64,000 bases of DNA from WHSW01 sp963842795 (GTDB taxonomy: Bacteria > Actinomycetota > Thermoleophilia > Solirubrobacterales > 70-9), in contig CAWJHV010000041.1 of NCBI GenBank assembly GCA_963842795.1, positions 124,001 to 188,000 of the forward strand, in the 5' to 3' direction. The translations under genes and the position numbers were made by a program. This document shows, in pieces, positions 29,824-37,545 of the stretch. The stretch's first letter is position 1. Each line of letters opens with the position of its first letter. Under the pieces are notes generated by a model. That model made no database searches, was not told where the DNA came from, and saw only the letters and a program-made list of their open reading frames with translations.

Positions 29824-31328
29824 CCGCGTCGGCGCTCGAGCTGATCGGCATCCTCGTCGCCTGCGGCGCCGCGGCCGCGGCACTGGTCCTCGAGGATCGC
29901 CGTCTCAGGCACGCCGCGTTGATCGTGGCGCTGATCGCCGCGCCGGCGATCGTGCTCGGCGACGTCTGGGACGAGGCGCGGGTCGTCGACTTCCGCCACA
30001 GCCCGGCGCAGGTCGGCGGGGCGCTGGTGGTCGGCGCGATCGCCCTCGTGGTGCTCGCGGCCGTCTTCCGCCGCCGCCCGCAGTGGTTCGCGGTCGCCGC
30101 CTTCGCGGCGCTCCCGCTTCGCGTCCCGGTCGAGATCGGCGGGGAGACCGCGAACCTGCTGGTTCCGCTCTATCTGGTGATCGCCTCCGGCCTGATCGCG
30201 AGCCTGCTCTCCGGCGCCGAGGTCGCGGGTCGCGGGTCGCGGGTCGCGGGCGTGTCCTCGTGGCCGATGCGCCTGCGCTGGCTCCTGGCCGCCAGCGTCC
30301 TCCTGTACGGGATCCAGTCCTCCTACTCGGTCGACGTCCCGAACGCGATCGAGAACATCGGCTTCTTCCTCGTCCCCTTCGCCGCCCTGTTCGTGCTCCT
30401 GCTCGAGGCCGACTGGACCCGGAGGCTGGCGCGTCAGGTCGTCGTCGCGGTCGCCGTCGTCGCGCTCGCCTGCGCGCTCACCGGCATCTACCAGTACCTC
30501 GCCCGGGACCTCTTCCTCAACCCCGAGCTCTTCGACTCGAACGAGCTGCACGTGTACTTCCGGGTCAACTCGATCTTCTTCGACCCGAACGTCTTCGGCC
30601 GCTACCTCGCGCTCGCGATCACGGCGCTCGCGGCCTGCATCGCCTGGGGCGGCAGCCGGCGCGACCTCGCCCTCGCCTCGATCGTCTGCGCCGTGGCGCT
30701 GGTGGCGCTCGCGTTCAGCTACTCGATCACCAGCTTCGCCGCCGTGCTCGCCGGCCTGGCGATCGTCGCCGTGTTGCGTTGGAGCTGGCGCGGAGTGGCG
30801 GCGTTTGGCGCGCTCGGGCTCGCGGGGCTCGTCGTGCTGGTGATCGCGGGCGGCACGCCGACGAGCGACATCGAGGACGTGCGCAGCATCGACTCCGGCC
30901 ACGCCGACCTGATGCGCGGCGGGCTGGCGCTCGCCGGCGTGCTCGACGACGACGACGCACGCGACCAGGGCGACTTCGGCCGCCCGATCGCCGGCTACGG
31001 CTCGGGCGCCTTCGGGCGGGCGTTCTTCGAGCACATCGAGCAGGCGCGGACGACCGTCTCTCACTCGGAGCCGATCACAGTCGCCGCCGAGCAGGGCGTG
31101 ATCGGCTTCGTCGTCTACCTGGCCCTGCTGGTCGCGGCGCTCGCGACCCTCCTCGGTGGCCGCCCGGGGAGCTCGCTGATCCGCACGGCCACCGCCGCCT
31201 GCTTCGCCGCGATCCTCGTCGACAGCTTCGGCTACACGGGCTTCGTCATCGACCCGGCCGTCTGGGCGCTGCTGGGGCTCGGGGTCGCGGTCCGCGGCGA
31301 TCCGCCCGAGGACTCCGCGACGATCTAG
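29820..31328 (+). CDS. O-antigen ligase/Wzy-like polymerase
   Basis: About 502 residues with 11-12 predicted transmembrane helices. A large periplasmic-type loop contains FRVNSIFFDPNVFGRYLALAI and, later, GYGSGAFGRAFFEH with HSEPITVAAEQGVIGFVVYLALL. The latter matches the Wzy_C/RfaL-type H.....E.G..G pattern of O-antigen ligases and polymerases. It probably polymerises repeat units delivered by the Wzx-type flippase encoded next. Its TTG start overlaps the preceding stop. Confidence 0.8.
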   Translation: MTASALELIGILVACGAAAAALVLEDRRLRHAALIVALIAAPAIVLGDVWDEARVVDFRHSPAQVGGALVVGAIALVVLAAVFRRRPQWFAVAAFAALPLRVPVEIGGETANLLVPLYLVIASGLIASLLSGAEVAGRGSRVAGVSSWPMRLRWLLAASVLLYGIQSSYSVDVPNAIENIGFFLVPFAALFVLLLEADWTRRLARQVVVAVAVVALACALTGIYQYLARDLFLNPELFDSNELHVYFRVNSIFFDPNVFGRYLALAITALAACIAWGGSRRDLALASIVCAVALVALAFSYSITSFAAVLAGLAIVAVLRWSWRGVAAFGALGLAGLVVLVIAGGTPTSDIEDVRSIDSGHADLMRGGLALAGVLDDDDARDQGDFGRPIAGYGSGAFGRAFFEHIEQARTTVSHSEPITVAAEQGVIGFVVYLALLVAALATLLGGRPGSSLIRTATAACFAAILVDSFGYTGFVIDPAVWALLGLGVAVRGDPPEDSATI

Positions 31329-31333
31329 ATCCA

Positions 31334-32893
31334 GTGTTCGAATACCTTCGCCGCCTGGCGACGACGGGCGCCGCGTACACGGCCTCGAGCGTGCTCTCGA
31401 AGCTGATCGCGGTCGCCCTGCTGCCGATCTACACCGGGGCGCTGTCGCCCGCCGATTACGGCGCCGCGGAGGTGATGCTGGCCTCGGTCGTCGCCGCCAG
31501 CATCGTCATCCGCCTGGGGCTGATCGAGGCCCTGCTCCGCTTCTACTATCTGGCCGGGGAGGACCAACGGCGCGTGGTCGCGACCGGGTTCGCGGCGCTC
31601 TTCTGGACCACGACCGCTGCGGCGCTGGTCGGCCTGGCCCTCGCCGGACCGATCGCCGAGGCGCTGCTGGACCGCCCCGACCCCGAGCTCGGCCGACTGG
31701 CCGTGCTCGGTCTCTGGACGCTGACCCTGTGGGAGTACGCGCTCACCCTGCTGCGGGTGGACGAGCGAGCCCGCGCGTTCTTCTCACTCACAGCACTGAA
31801 CGTGCTCGCGACGATCCCGGTCACCGTCTGGCTGGTCGTCGTCGAGGATCGAGGCGCGGCGGGGATCCTGCTCGGCACCTTCGGCACCGGCGCCGTCTTT
31901 CTCGCGTGGCTGCTGTGGAAGGAGCGCTCGCGGCTCTCGCTGCGGTTCGAGTGGCCGCTGTTGAAGCGCATGACCCGCTTCGGGCTGCCCACGATGCCCG
32001 CCGAGCTCTCGCTGTACTCACTCAACTTCATCGACCGGATCCTGATCGTCCGCCTCGCCGGGCTCGCCGAGGCCGGCCTGTACGCGCTGGCGATCAAGTT
32101 CGCCCAGGGCCTGAACGTGATCGCGCGCGGCTTCCAGCTCGCATGGCCACCGCTCGCCTACTCGATCGTCGACGACGACGAGGCCCGCCGCGTGTACAGC
32201 CTCGTCTTCACGTACTTCGCGGCGGTGTGCGCGTTCGCGGTCGCCGGGCTCTGGTTGCTGGCGCGCTGGATCGTCGACCTGCTCGCCGCCCCCGAGTACT
32301 TCGACTCCTTCGAGGCGATCGGCCTGCTGTCGACCGGGGTCGCGCTGTACGCGCTCTACCTCGTCCTGGTCGTGATCCTCGGGCGCACCGGGCGAACCGA
32401 GTTCAACCTCCCGGCGACGATCGCGGGCACCGTGGTGAACCTCGTCTGCAACCTCGTTCTGATCCCGCCGCTGGGGATCGTCGGGGCGGGGATCGCGCTC
32501 GTTGCGTCCTACCTCGTCGTGCTCGTGCTCATGTACGTGCTCACCCAGCGCCTGTTCCCGGTCCCCTACGAGTGGGGCCGCCTGGCGCTGCTCGTCGGGG
32601 TCACGGCGACGACCGTCGCCGCCGGGGAACTGCTGTTGCCGACCGAGGGTCTCGGTGGCCTCGCGGAGCGGACGCTGCTCTGGCTCGCGCTGCCGGTGGT
32701 CCTGCTCGCCACCGGCTTCTTGAGCCGCGAGGAGCGCGCCGGGCTGCGGCTGATCCTCAGCCCCGCGGCCGTCCGCGAGCGCATGCGGACGCTGGCTAGC
32801 GAACCGGCGCCCGCCCGCGGGGAGCCCGACTCGGAGGCCGGCTACTCGGCCGAGGTCTACGAGGCGGTCCGCCGCGACGAGGACCGGCTCTAG
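31334..32893 (+). CDS. Wzx-like polysaccharide flippase (MATE/MOP superfamily)
   Basis: A 519-residue protein with about 12-14 transmembrane helices. The N-terminus LATTGAAYTASSVLSKLIAVALLPIYTGALSPADYGAAEV (in parts) is typical of polysaccharide biosynthesis/Wzx transporters. RFGLPTMPAELSLYSLNFIDRILIVRLAG marks the central family motif. It moves undecaprenyl-PP-linked repeat units across the membrane. The GTG start at 31334 lies five bases after the polymerase stop. A hydrophilic Glu/Arg-rich tail closes the protein. Confidence 0.87.
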   Translation: MFEYLRRLATTGAAYTASSVLSKLIAVALLPIYTGALSPADYGAAEVMLASVVAASIVIRLGLIEALLRFYYLAGEDQRRVVATGFAALFWTTTAAALVGLALAGPIAEALLDRPDPELGRLAVLGLWTLTLWEYALTLLRVDERARAFFSLTALNVLATIPVTVWLVVVEDRGAAGILLGTFGTGAVFLAWLLWKERSRLSLRFEWPLLKRMTRFGLPTMPAELSLYSLNFIDRILIVRLAGLAEAGLYALAIKFAQGLNVIARGFQLAWPPLAYSIVDDDEARRVYSLVFTYFAAVCAFAVAGLWLLARWIVDLLAAPEYFDSFEAIGLLSTGVALYALYLVLVVILGRTGRTEFNLPATIAGTVVNLVCNLVLIPPLGIVGAGIALVASYLVVLVLMYVLTQRLFPVPYEWGRLALLVGVTATTVAAGELLLPTEGLGGLAERTLLWLALPVVLLATGFLSREERAGLRLILSPAAVRERMRTLASEPAPARGEPDSEAGYSAEVYEAVRRDEDRL

Positions 32894-32895
32894 GA

Positions 32896-33132
32896 CTACG
32901 CCCGGGCGTCGTCGGCGAGCAGCGCCCGGAGGCTCTCGTGCTCCTCGCGGCACGCGGGGCAGCCCTCGAGGTGGGTTCCGAGGCCGGGGATCCGGGCGTC
33001 CGCGTCCTCGCCCGCCAGCTCGAGCTCGACGTAGCGATCGAGGAGCTCGAAGCAGCGATCGCAGCCGACCTCCTCGCCCCGCGGGCCGAGCAGGCGCTCG
33101 AGCGCATCGTTGCGACTCGCCTCGGCGCTCAT
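32896..33132 (-). CDS. Zinc-finger anti-sigma factor
   Basis: A 78-residue protein with the ZAS pattern: GCDRCFELLDRYVELEL, then a His and GCPACREEH (H...C..C). No transmembrane segment is visible, so it is a soluble anti-sigma of the RsrA type, likely sensing redox or zinc state. The gene lies one base after the ECF sigma factor stop (TGAGATG). It is convergent with the Wzx gene. Confidence 0.8.
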   Translation of the reverse strand: MSAEASRNDALERLLGPRGEEVGCDRCFELLDRYVELELAGEDADARIPGLGTHLEGCPACREEHESLRALLADDARA

Positions 33133-33133
33133 C

Positions 33134-33829
33134 TCAGCCTCCGCTCCGGCCCTGCGCCGGGCGGGCCAGGCCCTGCTCGGCGAGCGTCGTCCGCAGCCGC
33201 CGGCGCGCGTCGTGGAGCGTCTTGTAGAGGGCGCCGCGAGTCGTCCCGCGCCGTTCGGCGAGCACGTCGATCGGGATCTCGTTCAGGGCGAGCGCGACGA
33301 ACACCTCGCGTTGATGCGGCGTCAGGGCGTCCTCGATCCCGGCGCGCACGGCTTCGAGCAGCTCGGAGCGCTCGAGCACCTCGTGCACTGGCCCTGCACG
33401 ATCGACGAACCAGTCCCAGCCGCCGGGCTCGATCACCACCTCGCGCTCCTGCCAGGCGCGCCGCCGCAGGCGGACGCCCGCTTCGAGCAGGGCGAACTTG
33501 TATGCCCAGGTGGTGAAGCGACTCTCGCCGCGGAACTCCCCGAGCTTCGCGAGCACGGCCATCATGGCGTCGTCGGCCGCCTGCAGCGCGAGGTCCTCGA
33601 GCTCCTCGCCTCGGACCATGGCCAGCGCCGCGCGACGCCGCCCGAGCTCGAACCGCGCCGCCCGCAGGAGCAGCGCGTGCAGCCGCTCCAGGGCGTGGTC
33701 GCGCTCCGGACCGGAGCCGCTGAGCGCGGAGATCCACGCCTCGGACTGCGCCGCCGGGGTGGCCTCGCGATCTTCCAGCAGGCGATCCAACGCAGGCGGA
33801 GCATATTCCGCGGTCGCGAGTTCGCTCAT
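33134..33829 (-). CDS. ECF-type RNA polymerase sigma factor
   Basis: The 231-residue protein has region 2 (ALQAADDAMMAVLAKLGEFRGESRFTTWAYKFALLEA, read in parts) and region 4 (LTPHQREVFVALALNEIPIDVLAERRGTTRGALYKTLHDARRRLR). A long N-terminal extension of about 45 residues precedes region 2. It should direct a stress or envelope regulon and be held by the zinc anti-sigma encoded immediately downstream. The position at the end of the polysaccharide genes suggests these may be targets, but no matching promoter was identified. Confidence 0.88.
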   Translation of the reverse strand: MSELATAEYAPPALDRLLEDREATPAAQSEAWISALSGSGPERDHALERLHALLLRAARFELGRRRAALAMVRGEELEDLALQAADDAMMAVLAKLGEFRGESRFTTWAYKFALLEAGVRLRRRAWQEREVVIEPGGWDWFVDRAGPVHEVLERSELLEAVRAGIEDALTPHQREVFVALALNEIPIDVLAERRGTTRGALYKTLHDARRRLRTTLAEQGLARPAQGRSGG

Positions 33830-33860
33830 CGGCGCCTATGCGACCGCGGCCGAGCACCTC

Positions 33861-35090
33861 TCACCTCACCGGGCTCCCTCCGAACGCCTCGAGCGGGACG
33901 TCGGGATCGGCGAGTCGCGACGGGTCGACCTCGGCCCGCCTGCGGATCACGTCGCCGATCTGATCGGCGACGTCCCAGACGTTGACGTTCATGCCTGCCA
34001 CCACCCTGCCGTCGCGGAGCCAGAACGCGATGAACTCGCGTGCGGCGCGGTCTCCGCGGAGCACCACCCGATCCCGTGGGTCGGCGAGCCCCGTGTACTC
34101 CATTCCGAGCTCGTACTGGTCGCTGAAGAAGTACGGCAGCCGGTCCCAGGACGCCGGCTTGCCGAGCATCGCCCGGGCGGCGACCTCGGGCTGGTGCAGA
34201 GCGTTCGCCCAGTGCTCGACCCGGAGCCGGCGTCCGTAGAAGGGATGCGCCACCGACGCGATGTCCCCGGCAGCGAAGATCCCGGGAGCGTCGGTCTCGA
34301 GGCGCTCGTCGACGAGGACCCCGTCGCCGACCGCGATCCCGGCCAGCTCGGCGAGCTCGGTCCGCGGCAGCACGCCGACGCCGACGACGACGAAGTCGCA
34401 GTCGATCAGGCGGCCGTCGGCGAGGCGCACGCCCTCGACCGCCTCCGAGCCCTCGAGGCGCTCGACGCCCTGTCCGGTGTGCAGCGCGACGCCGCGGTCG
34501 CGGTGCAGCTCGGCGAAGAAGCAGCCGAGCTCGCTCCCCAGGACCCGCTCGAGCGGCATCGGCTCGCGTTCGATCAGCGAGACGTCGAGGCCCGCCTGAC
34601 GGGCGGAGGCCGCGACCTCGGCGCCGACCCAGCCGCCGCCGATCACGACCGCGTGCCCTCCGGCCTCGAGCCGGCGCGCGAGCGCGTCAGAGTCGGCGAG
34701 CGTGCGCAGGTAGTGGACCCCGTCGAGCTCAGCTCCGGGGATCGTCAGCCGCCGCGGCTCGGCGCCGGTGGCGAGCAGCAGGCGCTCGTATCCGATCCGC
34801 TCGCCGTCGTCGAGCTCGACCCTCCGCGCCGCGGTGTCGATGCCCACGGCGAGCCCCTGCCGGAGCTCGATCTCGTGGTCGCTGTAGTAGCCCTCGGGAT
34901 GGACGCGGGTGTCCTCGCGAGGCAGTTCGCCGCGCAGGTAGTCCTTCGACAGCGGCGGACGCTCGTACGGGGCCTCGTGCTCGGCTCCGATGAGCACGAT
35001 CGGGCCCTCGTGGCCCTCGTCGCGCAGGAACTCGGCCGTCTTCGCCCCGGCCATCCCGGCGCCGACGATCACATGCGCCGCGCTAGCCAC
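33861..35090 (-). CDS. FAD-dependent NAD(P)H:ferredoxin-type reductase
   Basis: A 409-residue flavoprotein. The N-terminal FAD Rossmann motif is VIVGAGMAGAKTAEFLRDEG, followed by APYERPPLSKDYLRG, the NAD(P)H-binding VVIGGGWVGAEVAASARQ, and the FAD-binding GIFAAGDIAS. A C-terminal reductase domain ends at about residue 400. This is the ferredoxin/rubredoxin/putidaredoxin reductase family that feeds electrons to oxygenases and P450s. No redox partner gene is adjacent. Its start overlaps the folE end by eight bases, so translation is probably coupled. Confidence 0.87.
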   Translation of the reverse strand: MASAAHVIVGAGMAGAKTAEFLRDEGHEGPIVLIGAEHEAPYERPPLSKDYLRGELPREDTRVHPEGYYSDHEIELRQGLAVGIDTAARRVELDDGERIGYERLLLATGAEPRRLTIPGAELDGVHYLRTLADSDALARRLEAGGHAVVIGGGWVGAEVAASARQAGLDVSLIEREPMPLERVLGSELGCFFAELHRDRGVALHTGQGVERLEGSEAVEGVRLADGRLIDCDFVVVGVGVLPRTELAELAGIAVGDGVLVDERLETDAPGIFAAGDIASVAHPFYGRRLRVEHWANALHQPEVAARAMLGKPASWDRLPYFFSDQYELGMEYTGLADPRDRVVLRGDRAAREFIAFWLRDGRVVAGMNVNVWDVADQIGDVIRRRAEVDPSRLADPDVPLEAFGGSPVR

Positions 35091-35703
35091 GGGCCGCTCC
35101 TCCGGCGAGGGCGAGGAACTCCTGGCGGGTGCTCGGGTCGTCGCGGACCTGCCCCAGCAATGCCGAGGTCACCGTCGTCGCGCCCGGCTTCTGCACGCCG
35201 CGCAGCGACATGCACATGTGCTCGGCCTCGATCACCACGCCGATCCCCCTCGGGGCGAGCTCGCGCTCGAGCCAGCGGGCCACGTCGGTCGTGAGCCGCT
35301 CCTGGACCTGGAGCGAGCGGGCGAAGAGCTCGACCACGCGGGCGAGCTTGGAGAGCCCGATGATCCGCTCGCCCGGGAGGTAGCCGATCGAGGCGACGCC
35401 CACGAACGGGAGCAGGTGGTGCTCGCACAACGAGTGGAACGGGATCTGCCGGGCGACGACGAGCTCGTCGTAGTCGCCGTCGTTGGGGAACGTGGTCGGG
35501 ACGAAGCCCTCCGGGGTGCGCAGCAGCTCCTCGTAGACCTCGACCATCCGGCGCGGGGTCTCGCTGGTCGCCTCGGATTCGAGGTCGATCCCGAGCGCCG
35601 AGAGCAGCTCAGCCGCGGCTCGCTCGGCCCGGTCGTGGTCGATGTCGGTGTTCTGCGACGGCACTGCCCGCAGGGGGGCCGTCAGCGGTTGGATCGTGTT
35701 CAT
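35083..35703 (-). CDS. folE: GTP cyclohydrolase I
   Basis: It converts GTP to 7,8-dihydroneopterin triphosphate, the first step of folate synthesis. The 206-residue protein has the zinc ligands in HSLCEHHLLPF and HMCMSLRGV, the conserved IGLSKLARVVELFARSLQVQERLT, and ETPRRMVEVYEE. The ATG follows AAAGGAGGC, a strong ribosome binding site. It is divergent from the TPR gene at 35755 and overlaps the downstream flavoprotein gene. Confidence 0.95.
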   Translation of the reverse strand: MNTIQPLTAPLRAVPSQNTDIDHDRAERAAAELLSALGIDLESEATSETPRRMVEVYEELLRTPEGFVPTTFPNDGDYDELVVARQIPFHSLCEHHLLPFVGVASIGYLPGERIIGLSKLARVVELFARSLQVQERLTTDVARWLERELAPRGIGVVIEAEHMCMSLRGVQKPGATTVTSALLGQVRDDPSTRQEFLALAGGAARG

Positions 35704-35754
35704 GCCTCCTTTGCGACCGCGGAGCGCCCGGTCTTACCTCCTAGGCTTGAGTGC

Positions 35755-36249
35755 GTGGAAGAGCCGAGTGCGGACTGGGAGCGGCGGATGGCCGCGGTCT
35801 GGGCGTCGAGCGACGAGCTCGGCGAGGAGGGGCTGCTGACCGCGGTCGAGGAGCTCGCCGCCGAGCTCGGAGAGGACAGCGCGGTGGCTGCCTACGAGCG
35901 TGGCTCGTCGCTGGACTCCACCGGCCATTCCGACCTCGCGGTGCCGGCGTACCGGAGGGCGCTCGAGCTCGGCCTCGGAGAGGACCGGCGCCGCCAGGCG
36001 GTGATCCAGCTCGCGAGCTCGTTGCGCAACCTCGGCGAGGCGTCGGAGAGCGCCGCGCTCCTGCGCGCCGAGCGCGACCGCCGCTCGGACGAGCTCAACG
36101 ACGCGGTCGACGCGTTTCTCGCGCTGGCCCTGCTCGAGCTCGGGCGCGAGCGCGAGGCCGCGGGATTGGCGCTCGGCGCGCTCAGCGGCCATCTCCCCCG
36201 CTACCAACGCTCGCTGGCCAACTACGCACGCGAGATCTCCCCGCGCTAG
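35755..36249 (+). CDS. Tetratricopeptide-repeat protein
   Basis: A soluble all-helical protein of 164 residues with TPR-like pairs: EDSAVAAYERGSSLDSTGHSDLAVPAYRRALELGL, RRQAVIQLASSLRNLGEASESAALL, and DAVDAFLALALLELGREREAAGLAL (each read in parts). It resembles the small group of TPR proteins widespread in Actinobacteria. It probably mediates protein contacts; no catalytic motif is present. The start is GTG 35755, 51 bases from the divergent folE. Confidence 0.75.
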   Translation: MEEPSADWERRMAAVWASSDELGEEGLLTAVEELAAELGEDSAVAAYERGSSLDSTGHSDLAVPAYRRALELGLGEDRRRQAVIQLASSLRNLGEASESAALLRAERDRRSDELNDAVDAFLALALLELGREREAAGLALGALSGHLPRYQRSLANYAREISPR

Positions 36250-36324
36250 GCGCTCAGCCCGGAGGCAGCCATGGAGGCGCAGCGCAAGCCTCAACGGTCG
36301 ACCACGGACGCCTCACCCCTTCGC

Positions 36325-36382
36325 TGCCAAGCCACGGGTGGGCGTCGCCGCCCGCGACAACGGCCGGCCATGCCGGCGTGCC
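36325..36382 (+). repeat. Imperfect direct repeat, copy 1
   Basis: The core GCCACGGGTGGGCGTCGCCG, continuing with CCCGCGACAACGGCCGGCCA and TGCCGG, matches copy 2 at about 85% over the best 46 bases. It is flanked outward by weaker similarity (CCCTTCGCTGCC against CCCTCAATGCC). Its nature is unknown; a dispersed non-coding element is possible. Confidence 0.55.
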
Positions 36383-36472
36383 TAACGCGTCCTGCCGCCC
36401 GATGTGGATCCGGGAGGAGCGCGCCTTGCGTGACGTTCGTGACGCTTCGGTGCGCGTTGGCCGCCCGCCGTT

Positions 36473-36521
36473 GCCGAGTGCCATCTAGACCACGTATACG
36501 GTGGTCAAGATGACACTCGGC
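36473..36521. repeat. 49-bp near-perfect inverted repeat centred on GTATAC
   Basis: The left arm GCCGAGTGCCATCT plus AGACCAC and the right arm GGTGGTC plus AAGATGACACTCGGC pair around the self-complementary GTATAC, with only two mismatches and one extra base. It could be a strong hairpin in RNA, a large operator, or the scar of an excised element. It lies in the non-coding gap, outside any intact gene. Confidence 0.7.
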
Positions 36522-36613
36522 GGGGAAGGGGGCGGCGGGGGCAGTGAGTTCGTGACGTTGGCGCCGCACTTTGCGTGGGATCAGGCGCAGAGACCCGGGC
36601 CACCCACCCCCCT

Positions 36614-36670
36614 CAATGCCGGGCCACGGTTGGCGTCGCCGCCCACGACGGCGGCTGGCCACGCCGGACC
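36614..36670 (+). repeat. Imperfect direct repeat, copy 2
   Basis: Core GCCACGGTTGGCGTCGCCGC, then CCACGACGGCGGCTGGCCAC and GCCGG; same orientation as copy 1, about 290 bases away. It directly precedes the serine-hydrolase remnant, which suggests that an insertion or recombination here removed the rest of that gene. Confidence 0.55.
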
Positions 36671-36679
36671 GCGCGACGA

Positions 36680-36838
36680 CGCCGTGACGCCGAAGGCGAT
36701 GACTACGTGGAGCATCTCGGCGGCGGGGGCGGATACGGGTCCGCGATGCGCCTCTATCCCAGGCGCGGCCTCGCCGTCGTTGCGATGGCCAACGTCTCCC
36801 TCTCGTCCTTTCGCTACGCCGACTTGGTCGAGCTCTGA
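36680..36838 (+). pseudogene. 3' remnant of a beta-lactamase-family serine hydrolase gene
   Basis: The frame ending at 36838 encodes DYVEHLGGGGGYGSAMRLYP, RRGLAVVAMANVSLSSFRY, DLVEL. This is the typical C-terminal beta-strand region of class C beta-lactamase-like serine hydrolases (HxGGxxGxxxxMxxxPxxGxxVVxxxN). Nothing upstream encodes the SxxK or YxN motifs. The sequence before about 36680 is replaced by repeat copy 2. The end overlaps the convergent tetR gene by 25 bases. Confidence 0.6.
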
Positions 36839-37464
36839 GGCGGGCGCCAGCGCTCCCCCTCCGCCAGGCGGCCGAACCCCACCCAGAGCGCGTTCATCGC
36901 CGCGGCGACGACCTGATCGCGCGGGACCTCGCGATGGTCGTACCACCACAGCGCCAGCCCGGCGATCGCCGAGCGCAGCAACTCGATCACCATCTCGCGC
37001 GCGACCTCGCCTCCATCGCCGGCGATCTCGGAGCCCCCGGGCAGCGTCTCCAGCAGCGGGAGCAGGCCGCGACTCGACTGCGCCTGGATCTCGCGGTGGG
37101 CCGCCTGCACCTCGGCGTCGCCGCTGGTGTCGCGGAAGATCATCCGCCAGGCGTACGGGTGGGACTCGACGTAGGCGAACCAGGCGTCGAGCGCCCGCGG
37201 GATTCGCACTTCGGCCGGCTCGTCGCCGACCAGATGCGCCGCCCAGACGGTGCGCATCTCGGCCAGGTGGCGCTCGAGCAGCCGCGCGTGCAGATCGGCC
37301 TTCGACTCGAAGTGGTCGTAGACGATCGGCGCCGAGACGCCCGAGCGGCGGGCGATCTCGTCGATCGTCGCCGCCTGATAGCCCCGCTCGGCGAACACCT
37401 CGGTGGCCGCCGCCTCGATCACGGCTCGTCGCTCGGTGGGCCGCATCCGCGTGCGGGGCGGCAT
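36814..37464 (-). CDS. TetR family transcriptional regulator
   Basis: A 216-residue regulator. The N-terminal helix-turn-helix is RRAVIEAAATEVFAERGYQAATIDEIARRSGVSAPIVYDHFESKADL (in parts), followed by a helical ligand-binding/dimer domain with FAYVESHPYAWRMIFRDTS. Its start codon abuts the first of two palindromic operators, so it very likely represses itself and the divergent DUF4383-like gene. The ligand is unknown. The family identity is clear. Confidence 0.92.
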   Translation of the reverse strand: MPPRTRMRPTERRAVIEAAATEVFAERGYQAATIDEIARRSGVSAPIVYDHFESKADLHARLLERHLAEMRTVWAAHLVGDEPAEVRIPRALDAWFAYVESHPYAWRMIFRDTSGDAEVQAAHREIQAQSSRGLLPLLETLPGGSEIAGDGGEVAREMVIELLRSAIAGLALWWYDHREVPRDQVVAAAMNALWVGFGRLAEGERWRPPQSSTKSA

Positions 37465-37482
37465 ACCTAACGCCTCTTAGGT
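37465..37482. promoter_or_regulatory. Palindromic operator 1 (ACCTAA-N6-TTAGGT)
   Basis: ACCTAACGCCTCTTAGGT is a perfect 6-bp-arm inverted repeat immediately upstream of the tetR ATG, on the shared tetR/DUF4383 control region. It matches operator 2 in 14 of 18 positions and both are preceded by CAT, giving a repeated CATACCTAACG. Confidence 0.75.
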
Positions 37483-37496
37483 AAGCTTCGGCTCAT

Positions 37497-37514
37497 ACCT
37501 AACGACCACTAGGT
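37497..37514. promoter_or_regulatory. Palindromic operator 2 (ACCTA-N8-TAGGT)
   Basis: ACCTAACGACCACTAGGT repeats operator 1 with its centre 32 bp away, about three helical turns. Two TetR-type dimers could therefore bind the same face of the DNA. It lies 31 bases before the divergent ATG at 37546. Confidence 0.75.
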
Positions 37515-37545
37515 TAGTGCCCAGCGCCGACCGAATGGAGAGCCG

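Larger units (their letters stand above)
36250..36813. other. Repeat- and palindrome-rich region without an intact gene
   Basis: No convincing complete gene lies here. It holds two imperfect direct copies of a ~50-60-bp repeat (about 36320-36380 and 36610-36670), a large near-perfect palindrome (36473-36521), two exact copies of TTCGTGACG flanking the palindrome (36436-36444 and 36548-36556), and the 3' remnant of a serine-hydrolase gene. An 80-codon ORF at 36271 has a good GGAGG site but an Arg/Pro-rich sequence of no known family and runs through repeat 1. Confidence 0.6.

Noticed and set aside
36271..36513. 80-codon plus-strand ORF with a good GGAGG site
   Set aside because: Arg/Pro/Cys-rich, runs through repeat copy 1 and the palindrome, and resembles no family.
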